From Neobacillus terrae (lineage in GTDB: Bacteria > Bacillota > Bacilli > Bacillales > Cytobacillaceae), in contig NZ_JAAOEO010000015.1 in the NCBI RefSeq assembly GCF_011393025.1, positions 34,305 to 98,304 on the forward strand: DNA of 64,000 nucleotides, read 5' to 3'. The notes under the pieces are model-generated. The model saw nothing but the letters and a program-made list of their open reading frames with translations, did not search any database and was not told the origin of the DNA. Below, in pieces: positions 41,688 to 50,859 of the stretch. Both the position numbers and the translations under genes were made by a program. Position 1 is the first letter of the stretch, and every line of letters begins with the position of its first letter.

Positions 41688-41880
41688 CGATAGCATGGCA
41701 AAAAAATTGTACATAAATGAATGAAATAACAGTTATCCGCAGTTATTTCAGGATAGAGACTTTTTTAATAGGAATAAACTACTAGGTAAAGGTACTATAA
41801 AGTAAATAGTATTGAACACTTATCTTAATATCGTTAGAATATGATTTACAGAGATAAAAGAGATGCGTGGTGATTTTTTT

Positions 41881-42330
41881 TTGAAAATGGATGATACTGA
41901 CAGAAAAATACTTAACCTTCTCACTGAAAATGGGAGAATTTCCTTTGCCGATATTGGGAAAGAACTAAATTTATCTCGTGTAGCTGTTCGTGAGAGAGTA
42001 AATCGAATGGAAGAAAGCGGGATAATAGAAAAGTTTAGTGTGGTTATTAATTCAGAGGCAGTGGGTAAAAATGTTTCGGCTTTTTTTGAAGTGGACTGTG
42101 AGCCCCAATACCTTGTCTCAGTTGCTGAGAGTCTGGCAAACAACCCAAATGTTGCAAGCTGTTATCAAATGACGGGGCCTAGTACTCTCCATATGCATGT
42201 TCTGGTGGAGGATTTTGCTTCGCTTGAAAAATTTATTAATAATGAGTTATATGCAGTTGAAGGCATCGATCGGGTCGAAAGCCAAATCATGCTGAGAAGA
42301 TTCAAAAGCCGGACAGGACTAAAGCTATAA
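41881..42330 (+). CDS. ywrC: Lrp/AsnC-family transcriptional regulator (YwrC-like)
   Basis: A 149-residue regulator. The N-terminal HTH (residues about 1-60) reads DTDRKILNLLTENGRISFAD, then SRVAVRERVNRMEESGIIE. The C-terminal RAM/AsnC ligand domain (about 68-145) has the ferredoxin-like pattern with VASCYQMTGPSTLHMHVLVE, the effector-binding turn. TTG 41881 has CGTGGTGA upstream; ATG 41887 is an alternative. In B. subtilis ywrC neighbours ywrD and the ywrA/ywrB chromate-transporter genes, the same set found just downstream here. It probably controls that set. Confidence 0.88.
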   Translation: MKMDDTDRKILNLLTENGRISFADIGKELNLSRVAVRERVNRMEESGIIEKFSVVINSEAVGKNVSAFFEVDCEPQYLVSVAESLANNPNVASCYQMTGPSTLHMHVLVEDFASLEKFINNELYAVEGIDRVESQIMLRRFKSRTGLKL

Positions 42331-42644
42331 ATAAACGATTCTAAATCCCTGGGAGACTATATTCTTTAAGGGGATTTTTTTTTTGTAGTTAAGCAACCTA
42401 CCAATTTAGATTAAATTATATATAAAATATCTAGACAATTATCAGAATTTAAATTAAAATCAAAAATAATTTAATAATTATTACGTTTGTTAATGTCAAT
42501 GTAAATTAAGCTTAACAAACGTAAGTTATAACGATGTGGTTCCAACAGTTGGAAAGGAGTGGGAGTTAAGGGGATTGTCCTATTAATATATTTTAAAAGT
42601 AATTACTTGTTGAAAAGGGAAATAAAGATAGAATCTGTCAGCAG

Positions 42645-42755
42645 GGTAATTTGCCAAGTCCGGCTGATCCACCGGCCGGCTGTCCTTTCCACACCCGCTG
42701 TCCTATTGCATCTGAACGCGTTACATTAGAAAAAGCAGGAGTGGAGGCAAAATAA
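42645..42755 (+). pseudogene. C-terminal relic of an OppF/DppF oligopeptide transporter ATPase
   Basis: GNLPSPADPPAGCPFHTRCP and the following IASERVTLEKAGVEAK-stop match the C-terminal Cys-rich extension found on peptide-transporter ATPases, where P-S-P-x-x-P-P-x-G-C-x-F-x-x-R-C-P is diagnostic. The ATPase domain and all other transporter genes are absent. It lies 200 nt upstream of the gamma-glutamyltransferase-family gene, suggesting that a peptide-uptake operon once adjoined it. Confidence 0.88.
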
Positions 42756-42954
42756 ACATGACACTTTATTGCCTGCCATATAATTTTTTAATAAAAAAGA
42801 AAATTTGCAATATGGACTTCTATGCAGAAGGACATTTGACCGCTAAAATAAATATTATACGGAAGTCGAAGGTTCTGGGGAAGAAATACCGTGAATCTTC
42901 TATTATATGTATCCTGGTTAAAAAGAAAAATAGAATTGAGACGAGGAGACGACT

Positions 42955-44568
42955 ATGCCAAATTTTGATGCACTAACTTATCCGTATGCTTCTCAGCGTA
43001 TGATGTCTATTGCAAGAAAAGGAATGGTAGCAACATCACAGCCACTTGCTGCCCAGGCAGGGCTGGATATTTTAAAAAAGGGCGGAAATGCCATTGACGC
43101 AGCTATTGCAACTGCTGCTTGTCTAACAGTAGTAGAGCCAACTTCTAATGGTATAGGCGGCGATGCATTTGCTTTAGTTTGGACAAAAGGTGAATTACAT
43201 GGATTAAATGCAAGCGGGCCTGCTCCACAGGGACTTAACATTGAAGCGGTTAAAGAACTTGGACATGAATCCATGCCTACTTTTGGGTGGCTTCCAGTTA
43301 CCGTGCCAGGTGCACCAAGCGCATGGGCTGCTCTGTCTGAACGGTTTGGTAAGCTGCCACTTAGAGAAGTTCTTGAACCTGCTATTCAGTATGCTGAAAA
43401 TGGTTACCCTATTTCTCCGATACTGGGCAAGTATTGGAAAAGAGCTGCGCAAATCTTTAAGACTCGTCTTAAAGGGGAAGAATTTGAGAATTGGTTTAAA
43501 ACATTTACAAAAGAAGGAAAAGCTCCGGAAATCGGGGAGATGTGGAGTTCTCCTGAACATGCGGCTACTCTTCGAGAAATCGGGGAAACTGGTGCAGAAT
43601 CCTTTTACCGCGGAAGCCTTGCTAATAAAATAGATGAGTTCTCACGCCAGCATGGAGGATTTTTACGCAAAGAAGATCTGGCTGCTTTCCGTCCAGAGTG
43701 GGTAAAACCTATCCGTGTGAATTACCGTGGATACGATGTATGGGAAATTCCGCCGAATGGTCAGGGACTTGTTGCCCTAATGGCATTAAATACCCTTAAG
43801 AACTTCGATTTTGCTGAGAAGGATTCCGCAGATACATATCATAAACAAATCGAAGCGATGAAACTTGCCTTTGCTGATGGAAAGAAGTACATTACACAAA
43901 GAGACAAAATGGCTGTAGATACCGAACAGCTTCTTAACAGTGAATATGGAAAACTCCGCGGCAATCTGATTGGTGAAGAAGCACTTATTCCGGAACCGGG
44001 AACTCCGCCATCAGGAGGTACCGTTTATCTCGCTACTGCAGACGGAGAAGGAAATATGGTTTCCTTTATTCAATCAAACTATATGGGATTTGGTTCTGGT
44101 ATTGTCGTTCCTGGTACAGGAATCGGGCTGCAAAATCGTGGCCATGATTTCTCCCTTAATCCAGAGGATGCAAACAGACTTGAACCAGGCAAAAAGACAT
44201 ATCATACCATCATACCGGGCTTCCTGACTAAAGGCGACCAGCCTGTGGGGCCATTTGGAGTAATGGGCGGATATATGCAGCCGCAGGGCCATGTACAGGT
44301 TGTGATGAACACAGTAGATTTCCATTTGAATCCTCAATCAGCTCTTGATGCGCCAAGATGGCAATGGGTGGCAGGGAAAACAGTTGAAGTAGAAAGATCA
44401 CTTCCAGCTCATATTGCAGAGGCGCTTGCCAGAAGAGGACATGACATCAAGGTTACAGTGGATTCTGGAGGCTTCGGACGTGGTCAAATCATCTGGCGCG
44501 ACCCGGAAACAGGAGTCCTTTACGGAGGAACAGAACCAAGAACAGACGGATCGATAGCATCCTGGTAA
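42955..44568 (+). CDS. ywrD: Gamma-glutamyltransferase-family Ntn hydrolase (YwrD-like)
   Basis: A 537-residue proenzyme-type Ntn hydrolase. The N-terminal half has GNAIDAAIATAACLTVVEPT and SNGIGGDAFALVW, as in GGT. Self-cleavage is expected before Thr356 in PPSGGTVYLATADGEGN, giving large and small subunits. GIGLQNRGHDFSLNP and GVMGGYMQPQGHVQ complete the active-site loops. There is no signal peptide, unlike secreted Ggt, so it is cytosolic like YwrD. The real substrate (glutathione, gamma-glutamyl peptides or cephalosporin-type acyl groups) is unknown. ATG 42955 follows GAGGAGACGACT. Confidence 0.93.
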   Translation: MPNFDALTYPYASQRMMSIARKGMVATSQPLAAQAGLDILKKGGNAIDAAIATAACLTVVEPTSNGIGGDAFALVWTKGELHGLNASGPAPQGLNIEAVKELGHESMPTFGWLPVTVPGAPSAWAALSERFGKLPLREVLEPAIQYAENGYPISPILGKYWKRAAQIFKTRLKGEEFENWFKTFTKEGKAPEIGEMWSSPEHAATLREIGETGAESFYRGSLANKIDEFSRQHGGFLRKEDLAAFRPEWVKPIRVNYRGYDVWEIPPNGQGLVALMALNTLKNFDFAEKDSADTYHKQIEAMKLAFADGKKYITQRDKMAVDTEQLLNSEYGKLRGNLIGEEALIPEPGTPPSGGTVYLATADGEGNMVSFIQSNYMGFGSGIVVPGTGIGLQNRGHDFSLNPEDANRLEPGKKTYHTIIPGFLTKGDQPVGPFGVMGGYMQPQGHVQVVMNTVDFHLNPQSALDAPRWQWVAGKTVEVERSLPAHIAEALARRGHDIKVTVDSGGFGRGQIIWRDPETGVLYGGTEPRTDGSIASW

Positions 44569-44603
44569 GAAGAAAATGACGTCAATAAAAGGATCTGATA
44601 GAA

Positions 44604-45191
44604 ATGAAACAATGGCATCTTTTTCTGGCATTTTTTAGGCCGGGCATACTTGGGTATGGGGGAGGACCTTCCTCTATACCGCTTGTCCATAAGGAAGTTG
44701 TGGGAAAATACAAATGGATGAGCGATGAGGAGTTTGGAGATGTACTGGCATTAGCAAATATGCTTCCAGGACCGATTGCCACAAAACTTGCCGGATATAT
44801 AGGATACCGTATTGGCGGACCAATAGGGTTAATAAATGCCGTACTGGCATCGGTTTTACCAACAATATTGTTAATGATTTTATTCATGACAACACTAACA
44901 TCTTCAAAGGAACAGCCTTGGGTTCTGGGGATGACCAAAGCGGTAGTCCCAGTTGTAGGAGTAATGCTGGCAGTGTTAACCTGGCAGTTTTATCAAAACG
45001 GACGGAAAGCTATGGGATGGAAAGGAAACCTTCTTCTCGTGGCGGTAAGTCTGATTGTCATGAAATTTCTAAATATTCATCCAGGGATTTTGATTGCTGC
45101 CTTGCTGATTCTTGCAGTGGCAGGACCTGAAAAAAAAAAGCAAAAGGTTCAGATTAAAGAAGCTGCTGGATCGAAAGGGAAGGCGGTATAG
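44604..45191 (+). CDS. Chromate transporter half, ChrA family (YwrA/YwrB type), first
   Basis: A 195-residue membrane protein with five to six helices. FFRPGILGYGGGPSSIPLVH and LALANMLPGPIATKLAGYIG are the ChrA-domain motifs. Short-chain ChrA proteins work as pairs, here with the next gene 2 nt downstream. It begins 35 nt after ywrD and carries a basic C-terminal tail (KKKQKVQIKEAAGSKGK). B. subtilis homologues confer only modest chromate export and may carry another anion. Confidence 0.92.
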   Translation: MKQWHLFLAFFRPGILGYGGGPSSIPLVHKEVVGKYKWMSDEEFGDVLALANMLPGPIATKLAGYIGYRIGGPIGLINAVLASVLPTILLMILFMTTLTSSKEQPWVLGMTKAVVPVVGVMLAVLTWQFYQNGRKAMGWKGNLLLVAVSLIVMKFLNIHPGILIAALLILAVAGPEKKKQKVQIKEAAGSKGKAV

Positions 45192-45193
45192 TA

Positions 45194-45724
45194 ATGCTTT
45201 ATTGGAAAATATTTCTCGCTTTTTTCATTCCGGGGATCCTTGGGTACGGTGGCGGTCCATCTTCCATTCCTCTTATTGAAAATGAGGTTGTGGACCGTTA
45301 TGGCTGGCTTTCGACCAAAGGGTTTAGTGAGGTTTTAGCTCTTGCTAACTCGCTCCCAGGACCGATTGCTACAAAGATGGCTGGCTATATCGGTTATCAG
45401 GAGGGTGGAATTCTGGGAGCAATTGTTGGTGTGTTTGCTTCAGTTGCCCCTTCCCTTATTTTAATGATTGCCCTTTTGAGTCTGTTGTACAAATATAAGG
45501 ATTCTCCGAGGGTTAAAAAGATGACTACCTACGTAAGACCCGCAATAGCAGTTATGCTGGGAGTCATTGCCTATCAATTTTTAAGGGATTCCTCATTGGA
45601 TATTGGTTTATGGCAGACATTATTTTTAGCAGCCGCCAGCTATATTCTGATGGAGAAAATAAAAGTACATCCTGCGCTCGTTATCCTGGTCGCCTTGGGC
45701 TATGGTGCAGTTTTTCTAAGATAA
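45194..45724 (+). CDS. Chromate transporter half, ChrA family (YwrA/YwrB type), second
   Basis: A 176-residue partner of the preceding protein, with the same motifs FFIPGILGYGGGPSSIPLIE and LALANSLPGPIATKMAGYIG. The two halves are predicted to insert in opposite orientation and form one antiparallel transporter. Only 2 nt separate the genes. Last gene of the ywrD cluster, followed by a terminator. Confidence 0.92.
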   Translation: MLYWKIFLAFFIPGILGYGGGPSSIPLIENEVVDRYGWLSTKGFSEVLALANSLPGPIATKMAGYIGYQEGGILGAIVGVFASVAPSLILMIALLSLLYKYKDSPRVKKMTTYVRPAIAVMLGVIAYQFLRDSSLDIGLWQTLFLAAASYILMEKIKVHPALVILVALGYGAVFLR

Positions 45725-45730
45725 AAATGA

Positions 45731-45764
45731 TTAACCGGTCTCAAAAGTGGGACCGTTTTTTTTA
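45731..45764 (+). terminator. Terminator after the chromate-transporter genes
   Basis: AACCGGTCTC-AAAA-GTGGGACCGTTTTTTTT, a compact hairpin with eight T. Confidence 0.88.
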
Positions 45765-45821
45765 TGCGGAGAATCTTGTAATCTCCCCTCTTGGGAATTA
45801 ATTAATGGAAACCGGCTCTAA

Positions 45822-45920
45822 AAGTTCTCAATAAGCATCTTGAGAAAAAACGGATATAGGAGCGGGGCGGTCAAAGCTTCTCAATAATCTCCTGGAAAAG
45901 GAGACAAAGGACTTCTCAGT
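45822..45920 (+). repeat. 52-nt-period hairpin repeat array 3
   Basis: GTTCTCAATAAGCATCTTGAGAA at 45824 and GCTTCTCAATAATCTCC at 45876 are exactly 52 nt apart; a further partial unit (ACTTCTCAG) starts at 45911. The stem TTCTCAA..TTGAGAA occupies the same place as GTCCGAAT..ATTCGGAC in array 1. The linker GGAGCGGGGCGGTCAAAG resembles the array 1 linker GGAAATGGCCAAAGG. From here to 46150 no gene is seen. Confidence 0.75.
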
Positions 45921-46151
45921 TCATGTTGGGTGCTTCCTAGAATGAGATGCAGAATGCTTATTTTAAAAAGCAATGTTTAATTCATTGGCAGACAGTATGA
46001 ACTTTGCCTTTTCGGGAACCATAAAGTATTCCTAGGTATTAATAGGGTCTATGATCATATATCTTACTTATGAACTTTCTAAGGCATTGAGTCGGAAGAA
46101 AATTAATAAGATTTCCATGATGGTCACATTAAAGGCGGGGAATGATTACAT

Positions 46152-46190
46152 AAAAAACGAGCATCCCTCTGGGATGCTCGTTTTTTATAT
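46152..46190 (-). terminator. Terminator of the NlpC/P60 gene
   Basis: AAAAAACGAGCATCCC-TCT-GGGATGCTCGTTTTTTAT, a 16-bp symmetric stem with runs on both sides, able to stop transcription in both directions. Confidence 0.93.
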
Positions 46191-46198
46191 TAATTGAT

Positions 46199-46645
46199 TT
46201 ATATTCTTTTAGCGCCGACGAAACGTGGCTTCCAGTAAGAGTTGCTTGTAGATGCAATTGATACACCTTTTGAAGTAGCAGCCTGGATCATTTTACCGCC
46301 GCCAATATAGATAGATACATGAGTTGGTCTTGAAGCTTTGTTTGGAGCAAAGAACATTAGGTCACCGAATGCTAGAGATCTTACTTTATAACCTTTTGTG
46401 TAATACATTTGTGAAGCTGTTCTTGGCAGAACTTTACCTGCTCTTCCGTAAGAATACTTTACAAGACCGGAGCAGTCGAAGCCTGAAGGAGTCATTCCGC
46501 CCCATCTATAATGAACACCTAAGTATGATTTAGCAACAGAAACTGCTTTTGTATGATAATAAGCTGCTTCACTTTTATGTGGCAAAACGGCAGAAGTGGC
46601 GATGGAAGTGGCAAGAATTGTGAAAGCTAAAATTTTCTTTAACAT
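46199..46645 (-). CDS. Secreted NlpC/P60 peptidoglycan endopeptidase
   Basis: A 148-residue cysteine peptidase of family C40. A signal peptide (residues 1-27, to SEAAYYH) leads directly to the catalytic domain with no LysM or SH3 modules. The active-site Cys is in GFDCSGLVKYSYG, the His in PTHVSIYIGGGKM, and the third residue is provided by the following strand. These enzymes cut D-Glu-meso-Dpm bonds in wall peptides. It is short for the family, essentially a bare domain. The ATG at 46645 follows TAGGGGGAAAACAACA. Confidence 0.94.
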   Translation of the reverse strand: MLKKILAFTILATSIATSAVLPHKSEAAYYHTKAVSVAKSYLGVHYRWGGMTPSGFDCSGLVKYSYGRAGKVLPRTASQMYYTKGYKVRSLAFGDLMFFAPNKASRPTHVSIYIGGGKMIQAATSKGVSIASTSNSYWKPRFVGAKRI

Positions 46646-47147
46646 TGTTGTTTTCCCCCTACGTCATGTTGATAAACCTACTTTACTATAAAAACTTAAC
46701 ATTAATATAACTAGAATATTACTATTAGATTACACGACTAGTAAATTATTCTACTTATGGAATATTATAGTTGAATAATATGAAAACGCTTAAAATTTAT
46801 AAATAAAAGGAAAAAGCCTCCAAATTGGAGACTTCAAAGAAAATCTAGTTAGCAGTTTAAAAAAATCCTATTGTAATTAAAACTCATCCTATTCATTTTA
46901 AGAGGCTGAGTTTTTCTCCAAAAAAGATAATAGGCTGCAATGGTGGTAATTAACTGCACTTAATTTATCAATTGTTGCTAACTGGATACTTTGCCTGTTT
47001 CGAGTGCCAAAAACTAAACTCCCAGGAAGTAACTCCCGCACCCCCTCTTAACACAATAAACACAAGGTCTTCTTCTCTCCTAAAAGAAGTTGCTTCAATA
47101 TACTCGGAGAAAATAAAAGTCGAATACTGTTATGCTGGCAGGATAGC
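46646..47147. other. Intergenic stretch without recognisable genes
   Basis: AT-rich. It contains the promoter region of the NlpC/P60 gene and a short CCTCCAAATTGGAG inverted repeat near 46817. Nothing else is supported. Confidence 0.5.
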
Positions 47148-47504
47148 TTGCCAGAAAGAAAAACGACGCCAATTCGGATATTGAATTGTATGTGTTTCGG
47201 GATACACCTCCAACAGATAATAATCGTAGGGTCTTATCATCCTTTTGAGGAAGGGGCAGAAGATTACGAAATAAATAGTATTAAAATAAAAGTAAGCAGT
47301 TTTTTAAAGACAATAATGGAGAAATTTATCAGGCAAATCATCGAGGAAGGTAACATACATATTGAAAAGCAACGTCCATACTTCTATTCGGGCTTGGATT
47401 CCTCTTTCAGGAGAATCAGCCAATATAAAGAATTGGTTAAACTGTATCCGGATCACTTAAAGGAAGAAATGGTTTTGGAAGGTATCTTGAAACCATTGAA
47501 TTAG
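47148..47504 (+). CDS. Hypothetical protein, low support
   Basis: A 118-codon frame from TTG 47148 with no clear ribosome binding site. The C-terminal 70 residues (IRQIIEEGNIHIEKQRPYFY, then YKELVKLYPDHLKEEMVLEG) look like a coherent helical protein, while the N-terminal 30 do not. No family recognised. It may be the tail of a decayed gene. Confidence 0.35.
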   Translation: MPERKTTPIRILNCMCFGIHLQQIIIVGSYHPFEEGAEDYEINSIKIKVSSFLKTIMEKFIRQIIEEGNIHIEKQRPYFYSGLDSSFRRISQYKELVKLYPDHLKEEMVLEGILKPLN

Positions 47505-47569
47505 AAAAAATCTTTTTTTCATCTCTTAATATTTGCGGAAACCGATTTTAAACAAGGTTAAAAGGTGGG

Positions 47570-48367
47570 ATGAGTGTGGGGCAATTTGAAAAAATCAGTG
47601 AGCATATTTGGATCATGCATGCTGAACATGATACAGATCGACCGATAATTGCTGCTATTGCAGGAGAAAGGCGGACATTGATGTTGGATGGTGGGAATTC
47701 AGCATTACATGCCCAGCAGTTTAAAGAATATCTAGTGGCTCAAGGAGTCAGACTGCCAGATCTTGTTGTTCTAACACATTGGCACTGGGACCATTCTATT
47801 GGAGTGCACGCCTGGAATATTCCGATAATTTCACATTCAGAAACCGCAAAGGTTCTTACTGACTTGAAGAAAATAGAATGGACAGTTGCTGCATTAGAAT
47901 TTCTTTCTAAAGATGAAATTATTAATGATGAATCTATGGGCCACATATTAAAAGAATACGGGGACCCAAGCAGTATTGAGATTGCAGTTCCTGATGTTCT
48001 TTTTCAAAATAATCTGTTGATCGAATTAGGAGGAGTAACATGTGAGGTACTTCATGTTGGAGGAGACCATGCATCAGATTCCTGCTTTGTATATGTTAAC
48101 GAGGACAGTGTTCTATTTCTGGGGGATGCATTGGCCCCATCCGTTTATGGAGGTCCGCGGAAATATACCTCTTCAGGTTTTTTAAAGTTGATGTCGATAA
48201 TGCATCAATTTAATGCAGAAATCTTTATAGAATCCCACGGTGTACCTACTGAAAGAAAACAGTTTTTGGAGGAGATTGGAGCATGGGAAAAACTTGCCCA
48301 GCTAGTTGAAAATTATCAAAATAATAGTGATTTCATTCTTAAGGAGCTGGCTGGAAGCTCTATATGA
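47570..48367 (+). CDS. Metallo-beta-lactamase-fold hydrolase
   Basis: A 265-residue MBL-fold protein. The metal motif THWHWDH (HxHxDH) is near residue 68, a further metal-ligand His lies in LHVGGDHASD, the bridging Asp in LFLGDAL, and the last His in IESHGVP. It resembles the broad group of lactonase- or glyoxalase-II-like hydrolases; the substrate is not evident. There is no signal peptide. ATG 47570 follows AAAGGTGGG. Convergent with the phosphoesterase gene. Confidence 0.9.
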   Translation: MSVGQFEKISEHIWIMHAEHDTDRPIIAAIAGERRTLMLDGGNSALHAQQFKEYLVAQGVRLPDLVVLTHWHWDHSIGVHAWNIPIISHSETAKVLTDLKKIEWTVAALEFLSKDEIINDESMGHILKEYGDPSSIEIAVPDVLFQNNLLIELGGVTCEVLHVGGDHASDSCFVYVNEDSVLFLGDALAPSVYGGPRKYTSSGFLKLMSIMHQFNAEIFIESHGVPTERKQFLEEIGAWEKLAQLVENYQNNSDFILKELAGSSI

Positions 48368-48392
48368 GTAGATTTCCAGTCAGCCTTTATAA
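48349..48392. terminator. Possible bidirectional terminator overlapping the MBL gene end
   Basis: GGCTGGAAGCTC..GATTTCCAGTCAGCCTTTAT forms a stem across the stop codon, between convergent genes. Confidence 0.6.
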
Positions 48393-48394
48393 AA

Positions 48395-49510
48395 TCAAAT
48401 AAACTTTATATCAATTTGGAGTATTTCCGATCTGCTTCCAATTCGGAAGGGAGGCCCCCAAAATCCATAACCAGAAGAGACAAAGGCATGCATTTGCTGT
48501 TTTTGCAAATAACCCCAATCCAGTTCATACATTCTTTTGGTAATTAAATGATTTGGAGCCATCTGACCGCGGTGTGTATGGCCGGACAATAATACATCCA
48601 CACTATTTTCCTGAGCCTGTTTTAGCTCAAAGGGCTGATGGTCCATTGCAATAATAGGGTATGTTTCGTCTATTCCCTCCAACAGTTCTGTAAAGCTTTG
48701 TCTTCTTTTATCGGTTTTGTCCTTCCGGCCGGCTAAATAAAAGCTTTCATCAATAGTAAGGACCTCATCCATCAAGATCTTTATATTTATTCTATTCATT
48801 TCTTCAATAAATTGAGGTATCTGACCACCGTAGTATTCATGATTTCCCAATACGCCAAAGATGCCAAGTGGAGCCTTTAATTGTCCGAGAATATCACCCA
48901 TATTTTTTTCAACAAACGGCCCAGGTTCATCATCAATTATATCTCCCGGCAAAAGAATTATATCAGGGGTTAACTCATTGATTTTCTCCTTCAATCTCTT
49001 CGCATGCGATACTCCGGATAATCTCCCGAAATGCATATCTGATGCCATTGCAATTCTTAATGAGGATCTTTTTCCCTTCTTTTTAGGCACGGTAATTTCG
49101 TACTTTCTAACAACCGGACTATATGCATTATATAATCCGTATAAAAGGATAATAGTTAAAAGAGCTATTACAATAAACCCGGAAAGACGAAAAGCAGAAG
49201 CAGAAAGGTCCACAGATGCCATCTTTAGGATTAGTAAAATAATATTTGCAAGCGGCAGTAGCAGAAGGCAGTACTGTATAATAGCAAACCATACATACCC
49301 GACAGTTCTGTAAGCAGAAAAGAATTTGGAAACTCTGCTTAAAATAAAGGAATAGGAAAGGATCAGTAATACAACCGTGTAAAAAATAGGATGTTTAAAC
49401 CCAAATCCTACATTTAACCATTCCCAGCCATTCCAGCCAATATAGAATAGTAGTGCGTTAAACAATATAATAAAGAAGGCAGCCTGTGCCATTCTCCTGA
49501 TTGAAGTCAT
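48395..49510 (-). CDS. Membrane-anchored metallophosphoesterase
   Basis: A 371-residue protein. Four N-terminal helices (residues about 8-130) anchor a cytosol- or surface-facing calcineurin-like domain (about 150-371). The metal motifs are complete: ASDMHFGRL, LPGDIIDDE, LGNHEYYGG, MDHQPF and SGHTHRGQ. This is the YkuE/YaeI-like group, which in some members hydrolyses UDP-diacylglucosamine or cyclic substrates; the substrate here is unknown. The ATG at 49510 follows AAAAGGAGAATATT. Confidence 0.92.
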   Translation of the reverse strand: MTSIRRMAQAAFFIILFNALLFYIGWNGWEWLNVGFGFKHPIFYTVVLLILSYSFILSRVSKFFSAYRTVGYVWFAIIQYCLLLLPLANIILLILKMASVDLSASAFRLSGFIVIALLTIILLYGLYNAYSPVVRKYEITVPKKKGKRSSLRIAMASDMHFGRLSGVSHAKRLKEKINELTPDIILLPGDIIDDEPGPFVEKNMGDILGQLKAPLGIFGVLGNHEYYGGQIPQFIEEMNRINIKILMDEVLTIDESFYLAGRKDKTDKRRQSFTELLEGIDETYPIIAMDHQPFELKQAQENSVDVLLSGHTHRGQMAPNHLITKRMYELDWGYLQKQQMHAFVSSGYGFWGPPFRIGSRSEILQIDIKFI

Positions 49511-49667
49511 CCAATATTCTCCTTTTAGTCTAAGTAAGAATTATAATACTCTTGTTATTTCAAAATTACCAAAATGAAGTTTTAAAGCATAGTGCTGGAA
49601 AAAGGAAAATGACAATATCATACTGATTTTAGAAATTAAATTTTTAAAAAGAAGGTTAGGCAAAAAT

Positions 49668-50777
49668 ATGACTTCTGAAACGCAAAATTCAAGGCTGCCT
49701 CAAATCTTGAAGACAGCTATCATAGCCTTAATCGGCGGTAGTGTATTTAGTTTGGTCCATCTCCCAATTCCCTGGCTGTTAGGTCCGATGTTTGCTGTAT
49801 TTGCAGCCTCCAGATCTAAGAAAACAGGTAAATTATATTGGCCGGTGAGAATTCGGGATATCGCTTTAATTATTGTTGGGTATTCAATTGGTTTATCCTT
49901 CACAAGAAAAGCAGTAGCTGAAATCCTGGTCCAGCTCCCATCGATTTTTTTAATGACCGTTCTTCTAATTCTTTTCTGCTCCATAATCGCTTTTTTTATA
50001 GCCAAATGGACAGGAATTGATTTTCCAACGATTCTGACAGGGAGCATTCCGGGAGGACTTTCCCAAATGATTACCCTTGCAGAAGAAATCCCTTCTATTG
50101 ATATAACAATTGTTACATTCATGCAGGTTACCCGCCTAATGATGATTGTTGTATTTGTACCTTTGATTATCTTTAATCCGTTTTTTGGTATAGACAAAAG
50201 CAGTGTTAACTCACAGCTTGTTCATGCAGGGAATTCAGAATGGAATACTCTTTTTCCTGATATCCTTTTGTTTGCTGCCGTTTCGGTTGTTTGTGCAATT
50301 GTCGGGAGAAAAATTAAGCTTCCGACAGCCTATTTGGTTGGCCCCATTCTAGGAACTACTGTTTTAATTTTAGCGGGATTTGCCGGCCCTCGCCTTCCGT
50401 CAGTGGTTATGGACCTTTCTCAATTTATGATTGGTTCCTATGTAGGTCTTCTCCTAAAGACCGAGAATTTGAATAATAAAAGGAAGTTATTCTCCTTTGC
50501 CTTGGTAAGCGGGATATGTTTGCTGCTAGGCTCCTTTGGTTTAAGCACCCTGTTAAAAACAACACATGGTTTTTCTTTTGCTACAAGCGCGCTGAGTCTT
50601 GCACCGGGCGGAATGGATCAAATGGGAATCATTGCCCATGAGGTAGATGCTGACTTGTCTATTGTGGCTGGATATCAATTATTTCGCCTGTTTTTTATCT
50701 TTTTTGTTGTTCCCCCAATGCTAAAGTGGTTTTTTAAATTAATTTTGAAAAGTAAGGCTAAGCGTTCTGTTACATAA
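49668..50777 (+). CDS. AbrB-family (COG3180) membrane protein
   Basis: A 369-residue polytopic protein with about ten helices and an internal duplication. FPTILTGSIPGGLSQMITLA in the first half matches SALSLAPGGMDQMGIIAHEV in the second: the paired PGG(L/M)xxM motifs that define the family (named after ammonia-monooxygenase regulators and unrelated to the AbrB DNA-binding protein). Its substrate is unknown; it may be a transporter. There is no clear ribosome binding site directly before ATG 49668 apart from AGAAGGTTAGG. Confidence 0.88.
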   Translation: MTSETQNSRLPQILKTAIIALIGGSVFSLVHLPIPWLLGPMFAVFAASRSKKTGKLYWPVRIRDIALIIVGYSIGLSFTRKAVAEILVQLPSIFLMTVLLILFCSIIAFFIAKWTGIDFPTILTGSIPGGLSQMITLAEEIPSIDITIVTFMQVTRLMMIVVFVPLIIFNPFFGIDKSSVNSQLVHAGNSEWNTLFPDILLFAAVSVVCAIVGRKIKLPTAYLVGPILGTTVLILAGFAGPRLPSVVMDLSQFMIGSYVGLLLKTENLNNKRKLFSFALVSGICLLLGSFGLSTLLKTTHGFSFATSALSLAPGGMDQMGIIAHEVDADLSIVAGYQLFRLFFIFFVVPPMLKWFFKLILKSKAKRSVT

Positions 50778-50859
50778 TTGAAATATAGTGTAAAATTTCA
50801 TCCTAAATTCTCCTTTATAGGTTATTAAAGGAGATGAAATTTGTTTGGTTAAAAATTCC

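Noticed and set aside
46972..47184. Small gene before the 47148 frame
   Set aside because: No ribosome binding site and no coherent composition; it looks like a chance open frame.
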